A program made the translations under genes and the position numbers. From RGIG5612 sp045601405 (lineage in GTDB: Bacteria; Bacillota; Clostridia; Lachnospirales; Lachnospiraceae): a stretch of 64,000 bases of DNA. Below the pieces are notes generated by a model that saw nothing but the letters and a program-made list of their open reading frames with translations, made no database searches and was not told where the DNA came from. Location of the stretch: contig JAZRZO010000084.1 in the NCBI GenBank assembly GCA_045601405.1, forward strand, positions 1 to 64,000, read 5' to 3'. Below, in pieces: positions 51,235 to 60,400 of the stretch; position 1 is the stretch's first letter, and every line of letters begins with the position of its first letter.

Positions 51235-51948
51235 ATGAACGAATCAAATGTAAATCAAATGCAGGATTCCGAATATGTTACTATCGATCTTTTAGATCTT
51301 GCCCGTAACATATGGAATAACATATGGGTAGTTTTAGTATTTGTTGTGGCAGGTGCTGTTGTGGCATTTGTTGTCACTGCGCTTTTCATAACACCTAAAT
51401 ACAGAGCAACCTCAACGATATACATCCTTTCAAGGACAACAAGCATCACGTCCATAGCGGATCTCCAGATAGGAGACCGTATGGCAGCGGATTTTGAGAT
51501 AATCGCCACAACCCGCGAACTCCTGAACAAAGTCATAGAGGAAAACGGTCTGGATATGACATACGGAGAGCTCAGGGGCGAGATATCAGTAGAAAACCCG
51601 GAATCATCACATATGCTGCGGATCACTGTCCAGGATAAGGACCCGGAACGCGCGGCGCTCCTCAGCAACTCTCTGGCAGACGAGCTGAGAGAGGAAATAG
51701 CGGAGATAATGAACACTGATAAGCCGTCAGCCGTGGAGCAGGCCGTTGTTCCCGAAGGACCAAGCAGCCCGAACCGCAACAGGAACACCGTTATAGGCGC
51801 AGTTGTTGGTCTGGTGATCGCTCTGGCGATATTGATAATCCGCTACCTGACAGACGACACTATCCAGTCAGATGACGACGTAAGAAAATACCTTGGTCTG
51901 GATACATTAGCACAGTTCCCGAAGGTCAAAGGCCGGGCGAAAGCATAA
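51235..51948 (+). CDS. Polysaccharide co-polymerase / BY-kinase activator (Wzz/CapA/YveK family)
   Basis: 237 residues. Two membrane helices (about 29-52 and 185-206) flank an extracellular Wzz domain with YRATSTIYILSR and the PSSPNRNRN proline-rich segment before the second helix. The cytosolic C-terminus (SDDDVRKYLGLDTLAQFP) contacts and activates the BY-kinase. It controls chain length. Its kinase partner is at 55287. No ribosome site is visible 5-12 bases upstream of ATG, which is odd for this genome. Confidence 0.88.
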   Translation: MNESNVNQMQDSEYVTIDLLDLARNIWNNIWVVLVFVVAGAVVAFVVTALFITPKYRATSTIYILSRTTSITSIADLQIGDRMAADFEIIATTRELLNKVIEENGLDMTYGELRGEISVENPESSHMLRITVQDKDPERAALLSNSLADELREEIAEIMNTDKPSAVEQAVVPEGPSSPNRNRNTVIGAVVGLVIALAILIIRYLTDDTIQSDDDVRKYLGLDTLAQFPKVKGRAKA

Positions 51949-51981
51949 AATAGCAGGCGCGGAAGGAACTGACACAGAATA

Positions 51982-52725
51982 TTGAACAAAAAACGTTTGG
52001 CCATTATCATCATAGCGCTCGTTGTGGCGGCAGCCGGTGCAGGCTACCTCGTATATTACGGGATAAGCCGTACTTCACGCAATGCGGCCTATGATGACAT
52101 TAAGCCAAAGCAGACAGAGTCAAAAGATAACGGATTGGATTATACTCCGCCGGTTGATTTCAGGAAACTGCAGGAGATCAACGCGGATATTTACGCATAT
52201 ATTGATATCGCCGGCACAGATATACAGTATCCGATAGTTCAGGGCGGTCCTAATGAGGATTATTACCTGGATCACACTATAGAGCACATAGAGGGGCTTC
52301 CGGGCTCCATATATACACAACTAAGGAACGCGAAAGATTTTTCGGATTTTAATACTGTTATTTACGGGCATGACCTGAGCGACGGCACGATGTTTACCGC
52401 CCTGCACAATTACCGCGATATCGATTTCTTTAACGGACACAGGGAGATAAAGATATACCTGCCGGAAAAAGAGATCACATACAAGGTGTTCGCGGCAATA
52501 ACATATGATGACAGGCTGATACCTGCATACTATGACTTCACAAGTGATTACGCAAGAGATGAGTTTATCAGCTCAGTGTACAACAACCGCTATATGAGCG
52601 ATGTCATCGCAGATGATGTAAAGGTAACAAAGGATGATAACATCATCACTCTCAGCACATGTATATGGGAGCTGCCGGAAAAAAGATTTCTTGTATTGGC
52701 AGTGAAAACCGGAGAAAAGAAATAA
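51982..52725 (+). CDS. Class B sortase
   Basis: 247 residues, TTG start. N-terminal membrane anchor (about 5-28), then the sortase B beta-barrel with His130 in YGHDLSDGTMF, Cys227 in LSTCIW and Arg235 in PEKRF. It cleaves a sorting motif and links the protein to the wall or to another protein. It lies between the co-polymerase and the LCP gene; the small protein at 53854, with SPKTGEN, is the obvious candidate substrate. Confidence 0.9.
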   Translation: MNKKRLAIIIIALVVAAAGAGYLVYYGISRTSRNAAYDDIKPKQTESKDNGLDYTPPVDFRKLQEINADIYAYIDIAGTDIQYPIVQGGPNEDYYLDHTIEHIEGLPGSIYTQLRNAKDFSDFNTVIYGHDLSDGTMFTALHNYRDIDFFNGHREIKIYLPEKEITYKVFAAITYDDRLIPAYYDFTSDYARDEFISSVYNNRYMSDVIADDVKVTKDDNIITLSTCIWELPEKRFLVLAVKTGEKK

Positions 52726-52746
52726 GCAGCTGATCATTGTAAAAGA

Positions 52747-53778
52747 GTGGAAAAACATAGAAAAAAACAACCGAAGAAAAAAAGGAGGATGATCATCCTT
52801 AGCGCGGTGGTTATCGCCCTGCTTCTTGCAGGAGGAGCAGCGGTTGCGTTGATAACAAAAGATAAGTTCGCAAAGGCGGAAAAGGAAAAAGCACCTGTAA
52901 ATGACGAATCTGAATGGGGAAACCGCCTTACATATAAAGGAAAGAAGTATCGCAGGAATACAAACCTGCAGCCGGTTCTCTTTATAGGTGTTGACGAAAG
53001 CAACGAGGAGAGCTGGAACGGATATGAAGAAGGATATGAAGGCGTGATAGGAAACTCAGGCCGTGCGGATACTATCATCCTCTTCATATTAGATACTGAG
53101 AACAATACAGATACCGTGCTTTCTGTATCGAGGGATACCATAACAGATGTGGATGTGTACGACATGAAGGGCAACTTTGCCTACACCACGAAGATACAGT
53201 TAGCCATGCAATATTCATACGGAGACAGCCCGTCCAGAAGTCTGTTCCTGACAAAGCGCACGGTAGACAGACTGCTTTACGACATAAGGATAGACGGATC
53301 GTTGTCACTGACGGTGGATGGCATAAGCGCGATAGTAAATCAGCTCGGAGGCATAGAACTGACCATGCCTCGGGACTACACATATATAGACCCCCGGTAT
53401 GAGGAAGGGGCAACGCTCACTCTTTACGGAGATGAAATGGAGCACTTTATACGCTACAGGAACACAGGAGTTTCCGGAAGCAACGAGGAGCGTGTGGAAA
53501 GGCAGAGCTGGCTCGTAGGAGCAGTATTTAAGTTTTTAAAGAAAAAAGGGTCCAATAACTACCTTAAGGATCTGATAGATTCCAACCCGGAATACATTCA
53601 GTCAAACTGCAGTATGGACCTGCTGAAAAAGCTTACAAGCTACTCTATAAACGAGGATAAATATAAGGTCCCCGGAACAGTGGTTGAAGGGGAGTTCCAC
53701 GATGAGTTTTACGTGGATGAGGAGGCGCTTCAGGATATGCTTGTAGAACTCCTGTATGTGCCGGCGGAGGATGATTAA
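52747..53778 (+). CDS. LytR-CpsA-Psr (LCP) family ligase
   Basis: 343 residues, GTG start. Basic N-terminus, one membrane helix (about 15-36), then the extracellular LCP domain with FIGVD, RADTIILFILD, VSRDT and the late RYRNTGVSGSNEERVERQ, including the conserved Arg/Asp residues for polyprenyl phosphate. LCP proteins attach capsule or teichoic polymers to peptidoglycan. It is in the same operon as the capsule chain-length and phosphorelay genes, so it likely attaches this capsule. Confidence 0.88.
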   Translation: MEKHRKKQPKKKRRMIILSAVVIALLLAGGAAVALITKDKFAKAEKEKAPVNDESEWGNRLTYKGKKYRRNTNLQPVLFIGVDESNEESWNGYEEGYEGVIGNSGRADTIILFILDTENNTDTVLSVSRDTITDVDVYDMKGNFAYTTKIQLAMQYSYGDSPSRSLFLTKRTVDRLLYDIRIDGSLSLTVDGISAIVNQLGGIELTMPRDYTYIDPRYEEGATLTLYGDEMEHFIRYRNTGVSGSNEERVERQSWLVGAVFKFLKKKGSNNYLKDLIDSNPEYIQSNCSMDLLKKLTSYSINEDKYKVPGTVVEGEFHDEFYVDEEALQDMLVELLYVPAEDD

Positions 53779-53853
53779 AAGCTTCCGTTGATGTTATCAG
53801 TATTTAATGGCGCATCATCGTCGTTGAATAAATAAAATAGGAGGTGCACAGAA

Positions 53854-54474
53854 ATGAAAAAGGTGCTCAAAGCTATCTCCGGAATTGCTTTAGCTGGTCT
53901 TCTGATCATCGGTATCGTATCTACTGTATTTGCTAAAACAAGTACAGAAGACGGTGTTACTGTAACCGGTGATTTTGACAAGATCAAGTATAAAACCACA
54001 GCTGAGGCAATTGCGGACGCGACTGACTGGGAGCCGCTTACTGTAGAGAAGGCAGCTGCTCTCATCAACGCGGCAGGTGGAAATGTACAGCCGTCACAGC
54101 TTAAGATCATATGGCAGAACGTGATCTTACCGAGCCGTGGAGGTCCTGTTTCATTGACATTCAATACAACAGCTTCTCAGGTTCAGACGCTTTATGCATT
54201 CCACTATGATCCGATGGGATTGAAAAGCATTGATAACTGGTCTTTGGTACCGCCTACAGCAGGCGCAGCGGGACCGTCTATCACAGCTTCATTCCCGTCT
54301 CTTTCACCTTCACCGGTGGCGTTAGTGATATTTACTCCTTCAGGTGTCGTGCCGGATAATGGTGGTGGAAAATCACCCAAGACTGGTGAAAACAACGTGC
54401 TTTTATTTATCGCTCTGGCAGCAGTAGCTATCGGCAGCGTAACAGCAGTTGTAGCAGCTAAGAATAAGGCTTAA
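53854..54474 (+). CDS. Small secreted protein with sortase sorting signal
   Basis: 206 residues behind AGGAGG. Signal peptide (about 1-27, ending VFAK), a mature domain of about 140 residues of unknown fold, a short Gly-rich linker, then SPKTGENN, a hydrophobic helix (VLLFIALAAVAIGSVTAVVAA) and KNKA. Probably covalently attached to the wall by the class B sortase two genes upstream (inference). The N-terminus and the EDGVTVTGDFDKIKY stretch have no recognised family. Confidence 0.7.
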   Translation: MKKVLKAISGIALAGLLIIGIVSTVFAKTSTEDGVTVTGDFDKIKYKTTAEAIADATDWEPLTVEKAAALINAAGGNVQPSQLKIIWQNVILPSRGGPVSLTFNTTASQVQTLYAFHYDPMGLKSIDNWSLVPPTAGAAGPSITASFPSLSPSPVALVIFTPSGVVPDNGGGKSPKTGENNVLLFIALAAVAIGSVTAVVAAKNKA

Positions 54475-54495
54475 TTGTGCGCACATGGGGCCTCT

Positions 54496-54525
54496 TTCAG
54501 GGAAGGCTGTTCAACCTTCCCTGAA
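54496..54525 (+). terminator. Hairpin after the small surface protein
   Basis: TTCAGGGAAGG (54496-54506) pairs perfectly with CCTTCCCTGAA (54515-54525), loop of 8. A run of T starts about 12 bases later, just before the next ribosome site. Could partly terminate and set lower expression of the downstream genes. Confidence 0.6.
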
Positions 54526-54556
54526 GGAGTAACCGGTGTTTTTTTTCGGAGGATGT

Positions 54557-55300
54557 ATGATCGGCATTGCAGATATCCATTGCCATGTCCTGCCTTACGT
54601 GGATGATGGAGCACAACAAAAAGAAGAATCGCGAAAAATGCTGAAAATGATGTACAAACAGGGAGTAAGGTATTTATGCTGCACCCCGCACCTGCGAAAA
54701 GGAATGTTTGAAACTCCGGATGAGGCAATAAAGGAACAGTTTGAACGCATGCTGGCCCGTTCGGGAAATCCGGGCAAACGCATGCAGTTTTTTCTTTCCA
54801 GGGAATATTTCTGCGATGATGAATTCATACTCAGAATAGAACAGGGAAAGATATTAACATTAGGAAACGGCAATTTTCTGCTTACTGAATTATCGGGAAG
54901 ATATTCGAAGAGGCAGATTTTTGATTATATAAAGATAATTAGAAGTATCGGGTACAGACCGCTGATCGCTCATCTGGAAAGATATCCCGCGCTTGATTTT
55001 GATACGGAGGCCGTGAGACATCTTATCCATATGGGAGCAAAGGTTCAGGTTAATGCAGGAAGCATCCTGGGAAGAGAGGGAATGCGCCAGGCTGCCTGGA
55101 CACGGCGACTGCTCAAGAACAAGCTTGTGCATGTGGTATCGTCAGACGCCCATGATACGGAGATAAGGCTTCCTGAGCTGGATAAAGCGGCAGGGTATCT
55201 GGAACGCAAATACGGACATGAGTATACACGGCGTCTTTTGCGGATAAATCCGCTGAAGATCTTAAACTTACCAAGGAGAAAAAAAGATGGCACTTATTGA
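54557..55300 (+). CDS. cpsB: CpsB/YwqE-type PHP tyrosine phosphatase
   Basis: 247 residues from ATG 54557 behind GGAGG. PHP metal sites: DIHCHVLPYVDDGA, CTPHLRKG, EYFCDDEF, AHLERYP and SDAHD. It dephosphorylates the Tyr cluster of the BY-kinase encoded directly downstream, with a 14-base overlap. Together they cycle capsule assembly. Confidence 0.9.
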   Translation: MIGIADIHCHVLPYVDDGAQQKEESRKMLKMMYKQGVRYLCCTPHLRKGMFETPDEAIKEQFERMLARSGNPGKRMQFFLSREYFCDDEFILRIEQGKILTLGNGNFLLTELSGRYSKRQIFDYIKIIRSIGYRPLIAHLERYPALDFDTEAVRHLIHMGAKVQVNAGSILGREGMRQAAWTRRLLKNKLVHVVSSDAHDTEIRLPELDKAAGYLERKYGHEYTRRLLRINPLKILNLPRRKKDGTY

Positions 55301-55982
55301 ACTGATGCGGGAAGAACTGCCATACGAAATAAATGAAGAATTGAAGCTTTTCAGAACAAATATACAGTTCTGCGGCGACGACAAGCAGGTAATACTGATC
55401 ACCGGCGCGTTCTCCGGAGAGGGAAAAAGTACAGTGGCCATGGATCTTGCTTGCGCGATGGCTGAGATTGATAAAAAGGTGCTGCTGCTGGATGTGGATA
55501 TGAGAAAATCACAGCTCAGAAAGAAGGTAAAGGGACAGCCTCCCAAGAAAGGACTGTCTCATTATCTTTCGGGGCAGACCGATCTGGGGGAAGTGATATT
55601 CAAAACAACAGTGCCGAATTTTACTGTCATATTTTCCGGAACGGCGCCTCCGAATCCGACAGAGCTTATTTCTTCGCCCAGATTTCCGGCGCTTATCCGT
55701 GCCGCGAGAGAGCATTATGATTATGTGATCCTGGATTGCTCACCGGTAGGGATGGTTGTTGACGCAGCGGTTGCGGCGCAGCACTGCGACGGCATAGTGC
55801 TTGTTCTTGAGGCCGGAGAAGTGAAATACCGTATGGCCCAGGAGGTAGTCCAGAGACTCGGCATGACAGGAACCCCTATTCTGGGAGTAGTTCTAAATAA
55901 AGTAGATCGCAGAAATCGCGGCGGATACTACCGCAGATATTACGGTAAAAGAAGCTACCGGTATTACAGAATATATAAATAA
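55287..55982 (+). CDS. BY-family tyrosine kinase (CpsD/CapB)
   Basis: 231 residues. Walker A GAFSGEGKST, Walker A' VLLLDVDMR, Walker B YVILDCSP, and a C-terminal Tyr-rich autophosphorylation tail (GGYYRRYYGKRSYRYYRIYK). It needs the cytosolic end of the co-polymerase at 51235 for activity; the two are separated here by sortase, LCP and surface-protein genes. Confidence 0.92.
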   Translation: MALIELMREELPYEINEELKLFRTNIQFCGDDKQVILITGAFSGEGKSTVAMDLACAMAEIDKKVLLLDVDMRKSQLRKKVKGQPPKKGLSHYLSGQTDLGEVIFKTTVPNFTVIFSGTAPPNPTELISSPRFPALIRAAREHYDYVILDCSPVGMVVDAAVAAQHCDGIVLVLEAGEVKYRMAQEVVQRLGMTGTPILGVVLNKVDRRNRGGYYRRYYGKRSYRYYRIYK

Positions 55983-56050
55983 GTTTTTCGGAAAGCGGAT
56001 GAATAAGAGTCATTAGCAGTAAAAATAAGGGATACTCAGGGAGACTTGCT

Positions 56051-58066
56051 GTGGAGGGCAAAAGAAAAAGAAAAATTGAGCGCTGGCATATAATAACGAT
56101 TCTTCTGATCTGCTACGATCTGATAGCAGCGGCGGGGTCATTTTTTCTTGCGCTTCTTCTGCGTTTTGATTTCAAATTCGGAGAGATACCTGCGGATTAT
56201 CTTGATGAATACTATATCACAATAGGGTTTTACGCAATATTCTGTGTTCTTGTATTTTTTATCCATCGAATGTACTTTTCCCTGTGGAGGTTCGCTTCCT
56301 ACAGAGAACTCAGAAATATCATCATAGCCATTCTGATAGATGTGGCAGCTTACTTCATTGTTACATTCTTCTTCATCGGCAGGATGCCGGCCTCCTACTA
56401 TATTCTCGGAGGTTTATTCCAATTTGTCCTCGCACTGGGGATACGTTTTTCCTACCGCTTCCTCCTTCTGTTAAGAGGACGGAACAGCTCAAAAACAGAC
56501 GCCGCAAGAGTAATGATAATAGGCGCGGGGGCTGCCGGTCAGATGATACAGCGCGATATGAAAATGTCCGACAGGATTCATGAGAGAGTGGTAGTTTTTA
56601 TCGATGACAATCCTAATAAGTGGAACCGGACGATAGATGGTGTTCCCGTTGCCGGAGGCAGAGAAGACATCTTATCGAGTGCGCAGAAATATTCTGTGGA
56701 AAAGATATATCTTGCCATTCCCGGAGCTACAGCGGAGCAGCGGCGGGATATCCTGGATATCTGCAAGGAAACTGACTGTGAATTAAAGATACTTCCCGCT
56801 ATTTCCCAGATAATCAACGGAGAAGCGACCGTAAGTCAGCTTAAGGATGTATCTGCAGATGATCTTTTGGGCAGGGAGCCTATAAAGCCGGATCTTAAAG
56901 AAGTATTTGATTTTCTAAATGGAAAGACTGTTCTTGTAACGGGGGGCGGCGGTTCCATAGGCTCGGAGCTCTGCCGTCAGATAGCGGCCCATGCTCCCCG
57001 GCAGTTGATAATATTTGATGTATATGAAAACAGCGCGTATGACATACAGAACGAGCTGAAAGAAAATTATCCGGATCTTAAACTGATAACGCTGATCGGC
57101 TCTGTCAGGGACAGCCGCAGGATGTTTGAGATTTTTTCATCCTATCGTCCGCAGGTGGTTTATCACGCAGCGGCTCATAAACACGTTCCGTTGATGGAGG
57201 GCAGTCCCTCTGAGGCGATCAAAAACAATTCCATAGGAACCTATAAGACTGCGTACGCGGCCATGGTGAACGGATGTGAACGTTTTGTGCTGATATCCAC
57301 TGACAAGGCGGTAAATCCTGTAAACATAATGGGTGCGTCAAAACGTATCTGCGAGATGATAGTACAGAGCTTTGATATGATGATCAAAGCTCAGAAAGTC
57401 GACCGCATACCCCAGCTTTTCACACATAACGGCCTGCATACAGCTGATAAAAACGGCACTGGTGATGCATTCCGCAATATAAAAACGCAGTTTGTGGCAG
57501 TGCGCTTCGGAAACGTATTAGGCAGCAACGGCTCGGTCATCCCCATATTCGAAAAACAGATAAAAAAAGGAGGTCCGGTGACGGTTACGCACCCGGATAT
57601 CATCAGATATTTCATGACGATACCGGAGGCTGTAAGCCTTGTGCTGCTTGCGGGCACCTATGCAAATGGCGGGCAGATCTTTGTTCTGGATATGGGAAGC
57701 CCGGTAAAAATAGATACGCTTGCCAGAAACATGATACGTCTTTCAGGCTATGTGCCCGATGTTGACATAAAGGTCATGTACACAGGTCTTCGTCCCGGAG
57801 AAAAGCTTTTTGAAGAAAAGCTGATGGCGGAAGAGGGGATGCAGAAGACAGAAAACAAGATGATCCATATAGGAGTTCCGATACCTATGGATACTGAGAG
57901 TTTCTTCATGCAGTTGAAAAGCCTTATGGACGCTGCATATAAAAATGAAAAAGACATAAGAGAGAAGGTTAAGGAGATCGTTCCTACCTACAGTCCGGAG
58001 AACGAAGGCGAGGCACTTTTAAATGACGACCGCTATTCAGAGCTGGTAGGCGGGGAGGATGTCTGA
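56051..58066 (+). CDS. pglF: Membrane-bound UDP-GlcNAc 4,6-dehydratase (CapD/PglF family)
   Basis: 671 residues, GTG start. Four membrane helices (about 10-135), an N-terminal CoA-binding-like Rossmann domain (about 150-280, IIGAGAAGQM), then the SDR dehydratase (VTGGGGSIGSELCRQI; STDKA; MGASK in place of YxxxK). It forms UDP-4-keto-6-deoxy-GlcNAc. With PglE, PglD and PglC homologs downstream it fits the start of UDP-diacetyl-bacillosamine synthesis. A short insert near residues 440-470 is common in this family. Confidence 0.88.
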   Translation: MEGKRKRKIERWHIITILLICYDLIAAAGSFFLALLLRFDFKFGEIPADYLDEYYITIGFYAIFCVLVFFIHRMYFSLWRFASYRELRNIIIAILIDVAAYFIVTFFFIGRMPASYYILGGLFQFVLALGIRFSYRFLLLLRGRNSSKTDAARVMIIGAGAAGQMIQRDMKMSDRIHERVVVFIDDNPNKWNRTIDGVPVAGGREDILSSAQKYSVEKIYLAIPGATAEQRRDILDICKETDCELKILPAISQIINGEATVSQLKDVSADDLLGREPIKPDLKEVFDFLNGKTVLVTGGGGSIGSELCRQIAAHAPRQLIIFDVYENSAYDIQNELKENYPDLKLITLIGSVRDSRRMFEIFSSYRPQVVYHAAAHKHVPLMEGSPSEAIKNNSIGTYKTAYAAMVNGCERFVLISTDKAVNPVNIMGASKRICEMIVQSFDMMIKAQKVDRIPQLFTHNGLHTADKNGTGDAFRNIKTQFVAVRFGNVLGSNGSVIPIFEKQIKKGGPVTVTHPDIIRYFMTIPEAVSLVLLAGTYANGGQIFVLDMGSPVKIDTLARNMIRLSGYVPDVDIKVMYTGLRPGEKLFEEKLMAEEGMQKTENKMIHIGVPIPMDTESFFMQLKSLMDAAYKNEKDIREKVKEIVPTYSPENEGEALLNDDRYSELVGGEDV

Positions 58067-58083
58067 ACGGGAGCAGGTTATTC

Positions 58084-58755
58084 ATGAATTATCTGATAGT
58101 GGTTGCTCATCCGGATGATGAGGTTTTAGGAGCCGGGGCTACAATCCCGGGCTTAGTACAAAAAGGGAATAAAGTGGCTGTGGCCACAATGGTAATAAAT
58201 GTGGCTGCCAGAGCAAAAATATCAAGTACTCTGGAAAGCGATCAGAAAAAGGCATTTGAGATATTGGGAGTGGAAAAGGCCTATAGCGCCGATTTTCCTA
58301 ATATAATGATGAACACAGTACCTCATCTTGAGCTTGTTCAGTTTATTGAATCCTGCATTACTGACTGGCAGGCGGATGCCATAATCACGCATCACCCCTC
58401 GGATACAAACATTGACCATGGTGAGACCGGCAGGGCGGTCAATGCTGCGTGCAGGCTCTTTCAGCGGACAGACGGTGTTCCCAAGTTAAGGGAGCTTACT
58501 TATATGGAGGTGCCATCAAGTACGGAGTGGAGCCTTAACACGGCGGATAACCGTTTTCAGCCAAACCTGTTTGTGGAGATAGGAGAAGAAGGCTTAGAGA
58601 AGAAATTAAGGGCTCTGGAAGCATACCACGGAGTTCCAAGACCGTTTCCGCATCCCCGGTCGGCAGAAGCCATAAGAGGGCTTGCAGTATACAGGGGAGT
58701 GCAGTCCGGACGGAGATACGCAGAGGCTTTTGAGTGCGTATTCAGGGCACAGTAG
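58084..58755 (+). CDS. PIG-L family deacetylase
   Basis: 223 residues. Zinc motif AHPDDE at the N-terminus and HHPSDTNIDHG for the third ligand; relatives remove N-acetyl groups from GlcNAc-containing substrates (LmbE/MshB/BshB). Last gene before a palindrome-rich gap, 17 bases after the dehydratase. It could deacetylate a sugar of the polymer or of the nucleotide precursor. Confidence 0.82.
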   Translation: MNYLIVVAHPDDEVLGAGATIPGLVQKGNKVAVATMVINVAARAKISSTLESDQKKAFEILGVEKAYSADFPNIMMNTVPHLELVQFIESCITDWQADAIITHHPSDTNIDHGETGRAVNAACRLFQRTDGVPKLRELTYMEVPSSTEWSLNTADNRFQPNLFVEIGEEGLEKKLRALEAYHGVPRPFPHPRSAEAIRGLAVYRGVQSGRRYAEAFECVFRAQ

Positions 58756-59066
58756 ATAAAGCGCAGCCGCGGGCGGCAAGCCGCCCGGATATTTAAGGAA
58801 ATCTGCACAATATTTCCGGAAATATTGTCATAAATAGAAGAAAAAAATCACCAAAATAATTAGTAATATGTTAGTATTATAAGAGAGCGGTCATATATAT
58901 GACCGGTCTGTTATTAAATGTACATTTAATGCAGCACACTCCGGTCGTTGCAATGTCACGCCGGAGGCATGACGCAGGACATAGAAACAATATAAACCAT
59001 GGGAAGGATTGAAAAAAAGCGGTTCTTTCTGTGGTGAAACTATGTCTAAAAACAGGGGAGAAGCAG
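58756..59066. other. Palindrome-dense intergenic region
   Basis: 311 bases without a gene. Contains GGGCGGC/GCCGCCC (58771-58786, spacer AA), a 22-base perfect palindrome (58807-58828, half ACAATATTTCC), an 18-base palindrome (58888-58905, half CGGTCATAT), an 18-base palindrome (58913-58930, half ATTAAATGT), and a GTCACGCC/GGCATGAC stem (about 58956-58974). No promoter was confidently placed. Confidence 0.75.
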
Positions 59067-60347
59067 ATGGATCAAAACAATATATCAATTAAAAAAAGCA
59101 ATACTTCATTTAAAGAAAAAATCTGGCTGTCATCCCCCACGATGCATGGTGATGAGCGGAAGTGGGTGGACGAGGCCATACAGACAAACTGGGTTTCCAC
59201 TGTTGGCGAAAATATCGATGTGATCGAGAAAAAGATGGAGGAGCTGACAGGTGTAAGGTATGCAGTGGCTCTTTCCAATGGGACTGCGGCGCTGCATCTT
59301 GCCATAAAGAGGGCCGGAGAGAGATTGTATGGCAAAACAGGGGCAGGAAGAGGAGTTCTGGATGGCAGGAAAGTATTCTGTTCCGATATGACATTCGATG
59401 CTACGGTAAACCCGGTTGCGTATGAGGATGGAGAAGCGGTTTTCATTGATTCCGAATATGAGACCTGGAATATGAACCCCAAAGCTCTTGAAAAAGCATT
59501 TGAGATATATCCGGAGGTTAAACTTATTGTAATTGCCCATTTGTACGGTGTTCCGGCAAAGATAGACGAAATACGATCTATTGCCGATAAACACGGAGCT
59601 TTGATAATAGAGGATGCGGCGGAATCTCTTGGCGCATCACTCGAAGGTAAGCAGACCGGCTCTTTCGGAGACATTGGCGTGATCAGCTTTAACGGAAACA
59701 AGATAATCACCGGTTCATCAGGAGGCATGCTGCTAACGAACGACGAAGAGGAAGCTAAAACAATCCGGAAGTGGAGTACACAAAGCCGTGAGGCTGCCCC
59801 CTGGTATCAGCATGAAGATCTTGGATACAACTACCGCATTTCAAATATAATTGCAGGAGTTGTGAGGGGACAGATACCTTATCTTCAAGAACATATAGAG
59901 GCAAAGAAAAGGATATGGGAGAGATATCGCGACGGGCTTAAGGATCTGCCCGTTTCCATGAATCCCTGGGATGAGAAGAAAAGTGAGCCGAACTTCTGGC
60001 TGTCATGCATGTTGATAGATGAAGAAGCAATGGCATATATGGAACGGGGAAATCTGGATTACAGGTGGGAGCATGAAAGCGGAAAAAGCTCTCCGCAGGA
60101 AATATTAGATGCTCTTGAAGCAGACAACATCGAAGGGCGCCCTATATGGAAGCCCATGCATCTTCAGCCGATTTATAAGGAACATCAATTTGTCACAGAA
60201 GAGGGGGCTTTCAACGCAGCCGGAATGCCGGGAAGAGATGCAGGTGCGGATATCTTCCGGAGAGGGCTGTGTTTACCGTCAGACAACAAGATGACGGGAG
60301 AGCAACAGGACAGGGTGATTGAGATCATTAAAAGATGTTTTGAATAA
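59067..60347 (+). CDS. pglE: UDP-4-amino-sugar aminotransferase (PglE-like, DegT family)
   Basis: 426 residues from ATG 59067 behind AGGGGAG. PLP sites: SNGTAALHL, IEDAAESLGA, and the Schiff-base Lys in FNGNKIITGSSGG. This subfamily (LegC/PglE) aminates C4 of UDP-4-keto-6-deoxy-GlcNAc. With pglF upstream and pglD downstream it gives UDP-diacetyl-bacillosamine. It has a longer C-terminal half than most DegT enzymes. Confidence 0.85.
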   Translation: MDQNNISIKKSNTSFKEKIWLSSPTMHGDERKWVDEAIQTNWVSTVGENIDVIEKKMEELTGVRYAVALSNGTAALHLAIKRAGERLYGKTGAGRGVLDGRKVFCSDMTFDATVNPVAYEDGEAVFIDSEYETWNMNPKALEKAFEIYPEVKLIVIAHLYGVPAKIDEIRSIADKHGALIIEDAAESLGASLEGKQTGSFGDIGVISFNGNKIITGSSGGMLLTNDEEEAKTIRKWSTQSREAAPWYQHEDLGYNYRISNIIAGVVRGQIPYLQEHIEAKKRIWERYRDGLKDLPVSMNPWDEKKSEPNFWLSCMLIDEEAMAYMERGNLDYRWEHESGKSSPQEILDALEADNIEGRPIWKPMHLQPIYKEHQFVTEEGAFNAAGMPGRDAGADIFRRGLCLPSDNKMTGEQQDRVIEIIKRCFE

Positions 60348-60400
60348 GAGAATAAGAATCCATTTTTTTCTTTAATAAATAGGCATAGGAGGACAGCTTA

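Noticed and set aside
59072..59728. 218-residue minus-strand ORF
   Set aside because: Antisense of pglE; Ser/Pro-rich shadow composition.
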